Below are positions 48,918 to 60,280 of a stretch of DNA of 64,000 nucleotides, piece after piece (the stretch's first letter is position 1; each line of letters begins with the position of its first letter). The notes beneath the pieces are model-generated. The model was given only the letters and a program-made list of their open reading frames with translations. It had not been told where the DNA came from and searched no databases. The position numbers were made by a program, and so were the translations under genes. Source of the stretch: Solea solea (taxonomy: Eukaryota; Chordata; Actinopteri; Pleuronectiformes; Soleidae); NCBI RefSeq assembly GCF_958295425.1, contig NC_081147.1, positions 5,043,290 through 5,107,289 on the forward strand. The letters are read 5' to 3'.

Positions 48918-50865
48918 GTTGCACAGCAGCCATTTTGACAGCTTGCAGAAAGAAAATCACAGATGTGAATAATCACACATATAATCAAAACCATTATTTG
49001 GTCCTAACAAACAGAAATGATATGGATGTGTTTGTTGAATGAGGTAGTAAGATCTGGAATACACACATTTTTGTCCACTTAAGATCTGGCAGGTTGGATG
49101 TTAATACCAGGTCTGATGGAATAACTGAATATCCATAACTGAATATATATTATATTCAGTCATTAATAGGACAATAAGCTTAAACCTGTACATTCACTGG
49201 ATTTATTTATCCAAAGCAGCTTTAGGCCTTTAGAAATAATAACTGGTTTAATCAATATCCAATTCTTTACATTTTCTGAACTTTCTGGCTCTTTGTCATT
49301 GTCAAAAATCCTTGTTTACTGCAAAATGCATACATTATCCAGATTTACTGTCGACCTACTTCACTCCAACAAATAGAGCCACTTATCTAAAGGAACTTGA
49401 TTCTTTTGTAAACTCATAAGAGAATAACTTGTTTAGATGTTGTTTTACCATAGACCATAAACCAAAAGTGATTATCCCTTTATTTTCCCATCTATCTGAC
49501 ATGCATTCATGTATCTGTTTGTCACAACCCAGACAAGAAACCCAAAATCAGGTTTCAGAGCACAACTCCTTACCAGCTGAGCTAATGGGGACAGCTCATG
49601 ATTCTTGTAAAAATGCCAAAGCCAGTTTTCTGTCCCAGTATGTCCTTGGCCATGAAAAATGCATTATAAAACCAAAGCTGTGGGTTGTATAAAATGTGGC
49701 CGAACGTCGCACATGACTGATTTAATGTGAAACAAACACTATTCATGGTAAAAGTAGCAGTGCTTGTATGGAGGCAGCCCCCTTGGAATCCAACATTTGG
49801 GGTTGGGGTCGTGAAGTTGCTCAGAGTTTGGAGATCCAAGCTTTTGTAGTCAAAACTTGGAAATTCTGAAAAATGGAACAAACCATTCTTTCTCCAACCA
49901 GCAGAGTCTCCGTCCCCTGGTGGCGGTGATTCAGCCAATTGTTACTTACTAGTTAGACTCACCCAACAAACTATGCACAGTCTGTGTTGTACTTATCGAA
50001 AAAAAATAAATAATTGTGCTCTTTTATTTACATGATTTTATTTACATTTGCACTATACAGCACTATACATTTTGGTAGTGCTTATACCAAAACTTTTTAT
50101 TTAGATTTGTTTTTCACAGTTCTGCCTGAAAATCTTTTATTAATATATCCACATCATAGCAGCAGCTATAGCTGAGACAACGACACATGTTGAGGGAAAC
50201 CATTCCCGGTTTATGCTGAAAGAAATCATTGTGAGCTTGTTCATCCAGTGATATCATTCATGCGAATGACATAGTCCACATGTAGAGGTAGATTCATGCT
50301 GCATTAATCACTTTGTGTTATGAGCAACTGAATAGTTGCACAGTTCTCTTGTTGACCTTGCGGGGTTCAAACAAATGAAAATGAACAGAGAGTGTGCATG
50401 TGATACGATACAATGGTTTGCTTAGTCTTTTGTTCAAGCTGTTTCCTTTTCAGCGCATTGTGTCCCTGTGAAACACCTTTTTGTTTTCCGGAGGCAAAGA
50501 GAAGCTTAGCATGCATGCTGAACAAGCCTCTCCAGTATGTCATCACATAACATGGGATAACCATCTGCTTTCCATTAACAAGTGAAAACAAAGACACCAG
50601 ACAGCGCATCCTCTGTGGCCCTGTGGAGTTGTTTTTTTAGCATTGTTAAGTCCTTGGGTACAACTGATTTGACAGTTTTAACTACGATGTACCTACAAAT
50701 CCAGATTCTTACTATCCACAAGTATCTGTCAGTGTTTCTGAGAGTTGACGATGGGTGCCTTTCTGCTTGGTTCACCCCTAAAGGCTACTGCTCTCTGTTG
50801 GATACACAGTTTCCCAACCCATAATCCCATTAGGGACACTTGACTGGTGTAGCTAATTACTGCCA
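48918..50865. other. Unassigned spacer
   Basis: No gene recognised. The 118-codon minus frame at 49582-49938 has no recognisable domain. Confidence 0.45.
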
Positions 50866-51216
50866 GTGACATTGTCTCCCATCTATGGATCAAGTCTCAT
50901 GGACCAGTGCGCTAACAGCCTGAGCACTGGCCCTGACATCTGGACACAACATGGGCTGATCCATAGTTCCGTCTTCCATGGGAACGCTAATTACCTCCTT
51001 CAATTCACCCAAGCGATTGACCTGGACCTTGAGTCTTGTCTTTACCTCTTTTATGAACATGGGGCTCTCGAAACCTCTGACGGTGTCTTTCTGTTGCCTC
51101 TCGAAAAAGTGAAAGGCCTGGATTTTCACATGATAACAAAGCGTGAAATTAACTTGATTTGCCTCAGTGGGATGTGGCTTGGTCCGAGAGCCGCTTCTGG
51201 AACTATGTACTTCTGA
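50866..51216 (+). other. Unassigned 116-codon open frame
   Basis: An ATG-to-stop frame of 116 codons with a fairly balanced amino-acid composition and many C/G third positions compared with its surroundings. I recognise no domain. A 79-codon frame is open on the opposite strand over 50890-51129, so the openness may only reflect base composition. It could be an exon of an unrecognised gene, a piece of an unknown transposon or chance. No convincing splice-site pair or promoter was identified. Confidence 0.2.
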
Positions 51217-54097
51217 GTCTCAGGGTCATGGCATTTGGTGTGAAAAGGGCTCATCGAAGGAAGAAAGGATCAACCTTTGTACCTCAGACAAAGGTAATTG
51301 GAGCCTGAGAGAGAGGCATTCAAATTCAGAGAAAGGGGAGATGAAGAGGGGAGTTCATTTACACTCATTTCCATCCTGCATTTGCTTTCCATAGCTGTGT
51401 TGATGAAGTCGAGAAAAAAAAGCAGCAGATGCATAATTTCTCATGGTGTTACTGATGCATGAATACACGTACATGTCGAGGGTGTACATTTAAGTGTGAA
51501 ACAAAAGCAGAACCAGTATTATGCTCTCTCTCTTTCTCTCCATCTCACTCTCTCTGGAGTTCTAACTGGGAACTTCAATCCAGCTTTAGAGAAGTGTGGT
51601 CCAATCAAGCAGTATAAGAGGATTGGGGCTCAGATACCACTTGATTAGGCTGCGGTGAATGCAGCTATGTGCTCAGTCCCAACAGGATTTCCATGGCACT
51701 TGACTGGGAACACAGAGGCTTTGTAGCCAACACAGAGAAACACCCCAGGATCACTTGCTTTTTTTTCTGTGTGCATGTGTCCAGTGTGGCAAGCAAGAAC
51801 ACCCAGAAAGCTAAAAACCCAGCTCACTTAACTCAGAAAAGAGTTTAGAAAAGAAGAGTGCATGCCATCGTGGAGCTTAACTGGATTGCAACCCTGCAAC
51901 GGGCCATGGAGTGTACGCTAACCTAATTGCTAAGTGAATTAGGAAGCCATCTAATTAATGGAAGCTCAGAAACACAGTGGTTGTTGTTGTCTGAGGTGGA
52001 CAGGGGATTTCTATGAAATGCAGATAACATATTCCAACATTAGGAGAGCAGTCATGGTTCATTTGCACCACCTCTCAGCATTCTACACGTGAAAGCTGAC
52101 CTTCATTTATTTGCTGAGGCTTCCCAGCCTCTCCATAAACACGTACACTCAATTTGCTTCGCCTCCACAGACAGCCGGAGCCGCTGAGTTGGATGAGGTT
52201 TTTTATTGCACTGTTTTGAAAGGCTGGAAAAGTTTGACAGCTCTGCTTGCTGAAAGGTAAAGTAAACCTGTCAGTCTTGACTATGTAAAACACTGACTGA
52301 GACTGATGGAGTGGAAATTAGAGGTGGAGTGGGAACACAAAATGAAGATAGAGTTTGAAGTGGATTTTTTTCTCTTTTGTTCTCAGACGGTTTATTCTCT
52401 GAAAACAGCCATTTAGGTTACCCTGTGGGAGAATGCTGTCTGCATGGATGCTGTTGAAATAATTTTGAGACACACTCACTATCTGAATTTGACCTAGGCA
52501 CGATGATGTTCAAGTTCAAACTGAGCCTCAGAATGTGATGTTTTAACAAAGAAGAGGAACCAAATGCGAATTGAGGAACAAATTAGCAACACAGAGTAAA
52601 CAATACAAAAAGGCAACACAATCCAAACGAGGAGGGAAGGCAACAGGAACCACAGGGGAAAAGGAAAATCAGGATGAGCTCACGGAAATACTGGGGAGCA
52701 CAGAAACTACACAAGATAACGAGGGATAATCAGACACATTAGGGCCAGACAGACAATGAAAGAGAAACGACATGCGGGAAGTAAATTATTGACAAGGTAC
52801 ACAAGGAAAAACTACAAGATAAAGCAGGAAGCAAGGAACAGAAAACCCAGACACAAAAAAACAACAAAAAGACTGTCCAAACAAAGAGGACTTGGATAAA
52901 TCCAGTGGTTGTGACTGAATGGGGAAGAAAAGTAGCTTTGAACGTGACATGGTTGTTGGTGCCAGTCTGGTCTGATTAATTCTGAAACTACTGATCTACT
53001 CATTTACATAAAAATACTGATGATTTAATGGCAAATCACCATCGCACTATGCAATCAGTGTGAACAGCCATATGATAAGTTTAGGCCAAACAAAGTTTCA
53101 TATTTTGCTTTGAGAACAAGAACTGTCGATGTATTTTCCGGAGAACAAACACAAGCATTTGTGCCTGTTACTGACTGAGCTTTCACTTGATCTACAGCTG
53201 AACTCCTCAGCAAATCAAGTCAAGGCTCTCACCTCTCTACAATTAACAATCCCAGGTGAAACAACTCCCAGCTACTGTGAGGATGCACTTAAAGAACTAG
53301 TGCATTGATTTTGCTCCCCTTCCCTGGCTTGGTAATTTAACTTTCTCATCATAGCAGTACAGATTAATTTGACCCATTTCAGCTTTTGGGGTTTAACAAC
53401 GATTTTGTGTAAATCAGTAAGTGCTTAACAGTAATTCAGAGGTCCACACCTATTTTGCGCCAGATTGTGTATTCACAATCTGTGTAACAATTTTAGAAAG
53501 GAAAAATAAAGTTAGTATAAAATAAAGCTAGTTTCTATATTTATGTTGTTTTACACTAAACGCTGGTTCACGTATTTGAATTAATTTTTTTTAGATTGAC
53601 ATTTTTGTCTATTCTGTCACATACTGCAGTATAATGAAAATTGATTTTTAATTTCAGTATTCAGTCTTGCATGTTGTGACTCAGATGTAAATATTTATGT
53701 TTAAATTCTTTAACACTACCTTTTTTTAGGTTGCAAATGTGTTTTCTATTTTTATTTGGAGTGACTGTGACAAGTGCAATTTTTCCCTTGGGATTAGTGA
53801 AACATTTCTGATTCAGATTTTTGGTGGTGTGGCGATCCACCAGGTGCCAAGATTGAAGCGACTTCCACAACAATGTGGAAAAATCCACAATTATTTATCA
53901 TGAAACAATAAATAATGAAGTATAAGATGGGTATTAGCTACTGCTGCCAGTTGAGCCTTCTGTTACAGGGCAACTGCATATTTTCTCTGCTGTCCCTGTT
54001 CACAGCAGAACTGTCTCCCCATTCCAAAAGCACAAATATGATATGTAACACACTGAGTATGAACTGCCTCTGTACTCCCGGTTGTCATCATCTGCGA
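51217..54097. other. Unassigned spacer
   Basis: No gene recognised. 52550-52900 is an A/purine-rich stretch resembling decayed repeat. 53775-53820 (TTTTTCCCTTGGGATTAGTG, TTTCTGATTCAGAT) resembles the AATAAA-GATTCT tail found at the 3' end of some fish LINEs. (CT)n text at 51525-51555. Confidence 0.4.
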
Positions 54098-55250
54098 TGA
54101 GGCCGACAACTGCAGAGAACTGACACAGGACTTTGATGCCTGTGGAGCCTCATCCAGATCAATGCAGGGATAACAAAATAACTGGTGGTAGAAGGAGGAG
54201 ACACCGGTGAACTTTCAGATTATGGACATTGAGATGGTGACATTTTACAAGCAGGACTGGACTGGGTTGATCATGCTGCTGCCCTCTACAGGAAGGGTCA
54301 GAGAAGGCTATTAGCTGTTGAGGAGACTAATGGCACTTTTCCACTACTCAGTCCCAGGCATTTGTTTTACACGCGACAAACTAGTGACTTGTAAAGCAGT
54401 TGTTTTCAGTGTACTGAATCATTAGACTCAGTTAATTAAAAAGATTTGTTCAGTACTTTCTGCATGACCGGAGCACAGACTCTGTCTGACACAGTCACTG
54501 AACTAAAATACAGTGGAAGGGGTGGGATTGCACACCAGACTCATGTTCACTGTTGAGATTTTAAACATTTGCTTGCTAAATGTATTAACACAAGTTTTTT
54601 TAGGAATTTAAAGTCTTAACATTTAGGGAGACACAGGAGTCTTTTTAACTGATCTATAGTTCTATAGATCTGACAACATCACATATAGCATCAGCTCAGC
54701 TCACTTGGAACCTTGCAAGAGCAGGTAGTTAAAAAAGTAGTGCCATAAGGTCTTTAGGAGTGCACGGGAGGCTCCCATAGACCTTCTAAGACTGTGTAGT
54801 GGCATCAGCAATCTCGGTCTTGGAATGCCCCCTTGACCCAGTGGAGGTGGTAGGAGAGAGGATGATGATAACACTATCATCTCTGATGGACATCATGTCC
54901 CACCCTCTGCAGGACATCATCACAGCACTGGGCATAGCACTGACAAATCCCAAATGTGTGAAGGGGCAGTATCGCAGGTCTTGAGTACCATGTTACATGT
55001 GGTCTACTGAGACTGCTTAGTCTATGTGCAATTAAACACATTTTCACAAGTGCAATCCTGCTTTACACTGTAAATATTACAACCATACTGTGTGTTGTAT
55101 TCTATTGTTATAATCTTAGTTGTCAATATCTTCTATTTTGTACATTCATAGAGGTGAAAATTAAACTTTATTATTCATAATCTTTACCTTCATGTATCCC
55201 CATTACTGGACTAATAAAGGGTTATTTTATCTATTATCTTATCTTAATAC
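54098..55250 (+). mobile_element. Fish LINE, C-terminal part, split by a MITE
   Basis: The left part (54098-54330) carries text such as GACAACTGCAGAGAACTGAC and AGATTATGGACATTGAGATG, and the right part (54746-55250) continues GGAGTGCACGGGAGGCTCCC. A 61-codon frame there reads SVLECPLDPVEVVGERMMIT, LSSLMDIMSHPLQDIITALG and KCVKGQYRRS, the C-terminal RT tail of an abundant fish non-LTR family. It ends with a TATCCCCATTACTGGACTAA then TAAAGG and ATCTTATCTTA tail. Frames are broken in the left part. I am unsure of the clade. Confidence 0.78.
54331..54745. mobile_element. TGGCAC-ended MITE, copy 3, inserted in a LINE
   Basis: It starts TGGCACTTTTCCACTACTCA and ends AAAAAAGTAGTGCCA, with shortened terminal repeats. 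The interior resembles the copy at 3863 (ATTAAAAAGATTTGTTCA, CTTGCTAAATGTA). It is flanked by TAA at 54328-54330 and 54746-54748. Removing the element and one TAA restores continuous LINE text (GAGGAGACTAAGGTCTTTAG), so the duplicated target is TAA. Confidence 0.85.
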
Positions 55251-56429
55251 TTACCTCATCCATCCACCCCTCAAAAATACTTTAAAATTGGAAAACATTC
55301 TCCAATACATGAAACACATGTACATTTTTTTAACACTTCACCTGCCATGGTCACCCTATACCTTAAACCGCCAAAAGGTAAAAGGTATCTATGACTTCTG
55401 TATTGAAAAACATTAATCAGCATATTTAAATATAAAGTATAAACATAAATAAATAATAGTGCTTTTAGTTTAGTTTAAATAATATTATTTGCCAAGTTAA
55501 AAAAATGCTCCTGTTTTTAATTGTTATATCAAAGACTGTGATACTTGAATATTCTATTGAAACATAATAATGTACACTTGATAAAGCAGTGACACATTGC
55601 CCAAGAGTTCTTCATCAAAATATAAAGACGTCACCTCATAGGACATGTTTTAAATTAAAACAGTAAAGGCAAGCTCCCTGAAGAACAAAAAAAAAGGTTG
55701 GTCATTTTAAACTGTAATTATTACTGGGTAGGAAGAGAAAAATTGCCCACATATGCACTCTGGACTGGATTAAAATCACTGACCCAGAGTAGGTGGTAAT
55801 AAAATCACCTCTCTCCACCCATGTCCCCATGAGAAATAAATCCTGTTCAAACGGGACATAAGTTTAATATCGGTGACACTAAATATAATTTCCAGGGCTA
55901 ATTCATTAATGACACAAAAACTTAAACCACATTTTCTGACTACTTTATTTTCGACTGGAATGTTTTTTTTTTCAAGCTCAAGGTGAGCGAGAGCAGCAAT
56001 AAATTAAGTGCATGGCTCAGTTAAAGGCTTATTGCTTTTTTATTTTTTTTTTCACCCAGACCACAATCTTCCTTAATCAAGAGCTGTATGGCCATCTTTT
56101 ATTCTAAAAGTTGTTACCACACTAACTAAATTCAATTATCAAGGATTGTATTTTCTGAAAAATAATTACATTACCCTTTTATAAGTCTACAAACATGCAT
56201 ATCAATGAGATAGTGTTTTAACGGCTTCAGGCACTTTCAATTTTTTAGGGAAATCAGAGTGACGATAACCATTTCCTGGTTATGAATTAAAGTCTAAGTC
56301 CATTTAAGTTTAAGTCCAGCCACAAAATGCACCTTACCTTACAATAATGTTACCTGCACACACAACCTTGTGTATGTTAAAATTTCACAGGAAGAATATA
56401 TAAAAAAGTTTTTTTTTGTTTTCTTCTCC
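55251..56429. other. Unassigned; 55700-56300 candidate conserved noncoding DNA
   Basis: No gene or repeat recognised. The second half carries dense homeodomain-like words (ACTGTAATTATTACTGG, GGGCTAATTCATTAATGAC, CAATAAATTAAGTGC) in repeat-free sequence. The conserved-noncoding suggestion is an impression. Confidence 0.25.
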
Positions 56430-56585
56430 CTCTCTAGGGGTCACTACAGTAGATGAGCCGCATATTGATTTGGAAGAGGTTTTTATGGCGGATGCTCTTC
56501 CTGACGCAACTCTCCCATTCATCCTGGCTTGGGACTGACACGAGGAGTACACCCCTTGGCTGGGGTCAATTTAGAGAGTCCAATT
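56430..56585 (+). repeat. Repeat resembling a LINE 3' end (GGGGTCACTACAG type)
   Basis: TAGGGGTCACTACAGTAGAT, GGCGGATGCTCTTCCTGACG and CTCCCATTCATCCTGGCTTG form a phrase order found widely in fish, where the first block reads GGGGTCGCCACAGCGGATCA. It shares only the short GGTCRCYACAG core with the RTE-like end at 48600-48640, so it may be a different family. Confidence 0.6.
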
Positions 56586-56651
56586 AGCAATGAGCAATGA
56601 GAACTGGGTACATTGCTCAGGGGTACCCCAGCCTATCCACAACAAACAAAT

Positions 56652-56653
<2 letters not shown>

Positions 56654-56688
<35 letters not shown>
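56654..56688. repeat. (AC)n microsatellite
   Basis: About 17 uninterrupted AC units; the His/Thr run in the overlapping frame is an artefact. Confidence 0.9.
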
Positions 56689-56692
<4 letters not shown>

Positions 56693-57044
56693 CAAGTAGT
56701 TCAACTCATATTCTACAACTGGTAGAAAAACAAAAGTGCAATTTCTCCTCACTTGGACAAGTCAAGTCAAGTCTGCCAATCAAATCCAGTCTAGTCCAGA
56801 CATTTTATCAAAAACTGGATAAGATGTTGCCTCACCTAAATGAGTAGTAGCAGTAGTAGTGTGAGGAATCTAAAGATTTAACAATGGAGTTTTGAATGTG
56901 GATGTGGAAAAATAGTAACAACCTGACTTGGGTTCTGCTGAGCTTCTCTGACACACCAAACTCATCTTTGGCCCAACATTTCTCATTCCCAGATCCTGGA
57001 ACTTGTGTATGGCATGCACATTGAGAGTGTCCTCTCAAATGTAA

Positions 57045-57170
57045 AACAGAACTGTATCCTTTGTGAGAAGAATTGTGGGAAAACCACAAAAGCCTCTGAG
57101 CCAACTTTAAAGATGAGGAAGAAAGCCAGAACGATCTTGGCTGACAGCTCACATCCACTTTCTGCTTAGT
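57045..57170 (+). mobile_element. Short LINE reverse-transcriptase C-terminal scrap
   Basis: One frame gives RRIVGKPQKPLSQL and the next KMRKKARTILADSSHPLSA, which together follow the pattern at the C-terminus of several fish non-LTR ORFs (I-V-G..L..L..R-R/K-K-A..I-L-x-D-x-x-H-P-L). One frameshift and a stop break it. Clade not assigned; the 130-codon minus-strand frame over the same bases is a shadow. Confidence 0.5.
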
Positions 57171-58935
57171 TTGAGCAGAAGCTACTGTGTCCCCTTGTTT
57201 TTTAAAAAAAAAGCTTTGTCCCAAAAGCCATCAGTATTCCTAATTCAACAAAGTAACCAACCCACAGAAATGAATTTAACTTTTCTACTTTTCACTTTTT
57301 GCCCTTTTTTTCAAAATGTACTCTTATTTCAAATCATTTTAATGTGCCTTTATTGTGGTTTTAGGTCTCATTTTTAGTGCAATCAGTGTTGCAAACACCA
57401 ACTGTTTTGCTTTGTGCTAAGTGATACCATGCTGATATAATGATGTCAATCATGCAATGATTATTGATTAATTATATAAGAGAGCATATTCAATTTTTAG
57501 TGGACATGTCTGCTTCAACGTCAGTGAAATGCACCCTTTAATATTACGACTGTTGTTATACTGAGCACAGGTGTTTGTTGCAGGTCCAATGATTTGACTG
57601 AGGGACAATAATACAATGCTGAAGTGCTGTTAGATGTCACAGTGAGCATCACATGACACCTGCCAAGGACACGCTTGTCATTTATAGCACAAATTGTCCC
57701 TTTAACATTTCAGATAGTGGAGCACCGCATGGCAGAACCATTTGTCTGGAGATGTCACTTCAGCTTTGCCAGACAGATGAGTGCTATACAACACATATGA
57801 CTGAGCACATGTGCAAACAGACATGTAACCACGGTGACATAAACCTTTGAAGACACTCGGCTACACACACACTCATACAGGCCTGAGCTGCCAAGACCTT
57901 TTCACATCACCCGTCTGCCTCCCTATCCCACCATCGCAACCACACACACACACACATGCCACAACTGACGGTGTGTGAGTATGATAGGTACAGTCTGTCT
58001 GTCAAGGATGCCACAAAGTGCTCCGACATCTCACAGCTGTGTTCACTGGGCTTTGTGATCCCTCCTGCCCTCTCATGCCTCCTCCCTTTACCTGTTGATA
58101 AAGGTATCACATCCTATCATGTCTCAGCAGCCCATACTGCGTCTGACTGCCCACCCCCCGCTCTCTGGGCTGGGATTACACTGACAACAGCAGGTTGATA
58201 TTTCAGATCACCTTCAAAAAAAGGGTTTCTGTAGTGGTCGTTTTAGAACCTGTCCCGGTGATGGCAGTAGATGAAACGTCAGGATATAAAACAACAACAC
58301 AGGAACTTGGTCGATGATAAATAAAAAATCCCACTCCCTAAACGAGAAAAAAAACTGACTTGCTCAAGTTATAGCTGATCGTGCTTACTTACTGATCCCT
58401 TGAGGTGCTAGTATGAGAAGTAGAAGCCAGGCGACGTATTTTATTTGGTGGTTCATCGTTAGGTATGAGTAATAAGCGGGTAAACCATGGCACAGCGTCG
58501 GCTTTCTGCACAATGGCAGAAAAAAAGGTTCTGCACATTGGCAGAGTGTGGCAGCAACAGGAGAGGGTCCAGAGAAGTGCAGGGCTGATGCCATCATGGC
58601 TGACTGTGAGGATAATTATGTGTGTGTCACCCCTGGTAAGTACATCAAGCACAATACAAACTCTGCAGCTGAATTTATAGAGCATTTATAAAACATATGT
58701 TAAATACCATGCAGCTTTATCCCTGCAGACGTGGCAAAATTGAAGAAGTAATGTTTCACACATCAGAATTAGTTTGTAGTGTTTATTCTCTCTATATTTT
58801 ATTTGTGTACTGTACTCATACGTCATAATATTAGTTGTCCTTTAGTTGAGTGCTTAAATCGCATTATTGCATTGTTATATAAAATAACTAATATAAATAT
58901 ATATATATATATATATGTATGTATATATACATATA

Positions 58936-58970
<35 letters not shown>

Positions 58971-60204
58971 GACACCAGTTCTGTCCAAACAGCACCAACG
59001 TCCTTTCAGCTGCGCTAGGATTGGTACCCCAGGTTTGAAATGGGTTACCACGGTGACCTAGAGGTTCAGATTAACCATTTTGTAATGTCATAACATGTAG
59101 TGTGTGCATGAAGTTGCTTCACGCACAGCCCCCAAGTACATGTAAATAAAGTTTAAGAGCATAAATTACCTAAATGCCAGCCATCTGGCACATAACCAAG
59201 CCTGAAGTCTGCTGCTGTGGCATTGCTCTGCTGCCACATGATTGGCTGATTCATAGAGACATGGATTAGCAGGTGCACAACAGACAAATGATATAATTGG
59301 GATTGTGAGAATTTGTTTTGTAATTATAAGAAAACAGACAACAGCTTACCATGATATCCAGAAGACAAAAAAACCCTCAGCACCACACCTTTCTTTCCAC
59401 CCCCGCCAGTGAAATGTGGCTGAGGATGGGGTAGTCATAAAAATATCACATCTTATCTAGGCGCTGAAACCACGTTTTAAAGGAAGCTGCCCTCCATTGA
59501 TTTGCTCAAGTTACTGTAAAATGTCAGTTCTGAAAATGAAGACCATTCATTATCTCAGATATTAGCATCATGTGCAGCAACGGATCTTCAATAAGCATTA
59601 ATTTAAGTAGCATCCATCTGCTTTTATTCCATGTATTCAGTCCGTCTGATACATGAAGTCCTAACTTCAAACTCCCGACCCACATTATCACAATTTTAGA
59701 TCAGATCCAATGTTTGCATACACACACAATGAGTCTATGTGTCCACTTTAATCCAATGGGAAGGCAAAGTTAAACACATCAAACCAGTACAAATTAGGCC
59801 ATCATATCAGGCAAGGCAAAATAAATCCAAAAAACTCAAAGATGAGGGACGCACTAAGGGAAACACAATCAGAGAAGAGACGTGATGAGTACTAGCTAGT
59901 ACTGTCCTGCTTCAACACACTTGATTCAAATGCAAGGTAGTTATCAGGCTTTTGAGCTTGATGATGAGCGGATCATCGAATGGTCACCAAATGGTCAATT
60001 GCATCGGTGACCCCAATGTAATACATGGCCTATTTCCTGCCCAGCATCTTTATGCCTATAATTCACACGCAGGATTAATTTGATTTTCAATAATAATTAT
60101 AAGAAACATGTTTTTATCTCACAAAAAGAGAACAGCATAAACAGCTTTTTGTTATGTCACGATTTAACTACTCCAATTCTTTATAATTGGGACGCTTGAA
60201 TCAT
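57171..60204. other. Unassigned spacer
   Basis: No gene recognised in 3 kb. Contains a compound (AT)n block at 58891-58968. Confidence 0.45.
58891..58968. repeat. Compound (AT)n/(GTAT) microsatellite
   Basis: Nearly pure alternating A/T for 78 bp with GTATGTAT and TACATA interruptions; largely self-complementary. Confidence 0.9.
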
Positions 60205-60280
60205 TTCATAAGCAACCTCCAGATGATACAAAATGCTGCAGCATAAGCACTGACAGGAACTCGTATTGGAACAGATGTAA
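60205..60280 (+). mobile_element. Short L2-clade LINE scrap
   Basis: The plus strand reads NLQMIQNAAA, a stop, then ALTGTRI, matching the L2 phrase L-Q-x-V-Q-N-A-A-A-R-V-L-T-x-T-R, which lies just upstream of the block at 34422-34560. Only about 25 residues are left. Confidence 0.55.

Noticed and set aside
56832..57224. 130-codon minus-strand gene
   Set aside because: The plus strand over the same bases reads as a LINE C-terminal scrap.
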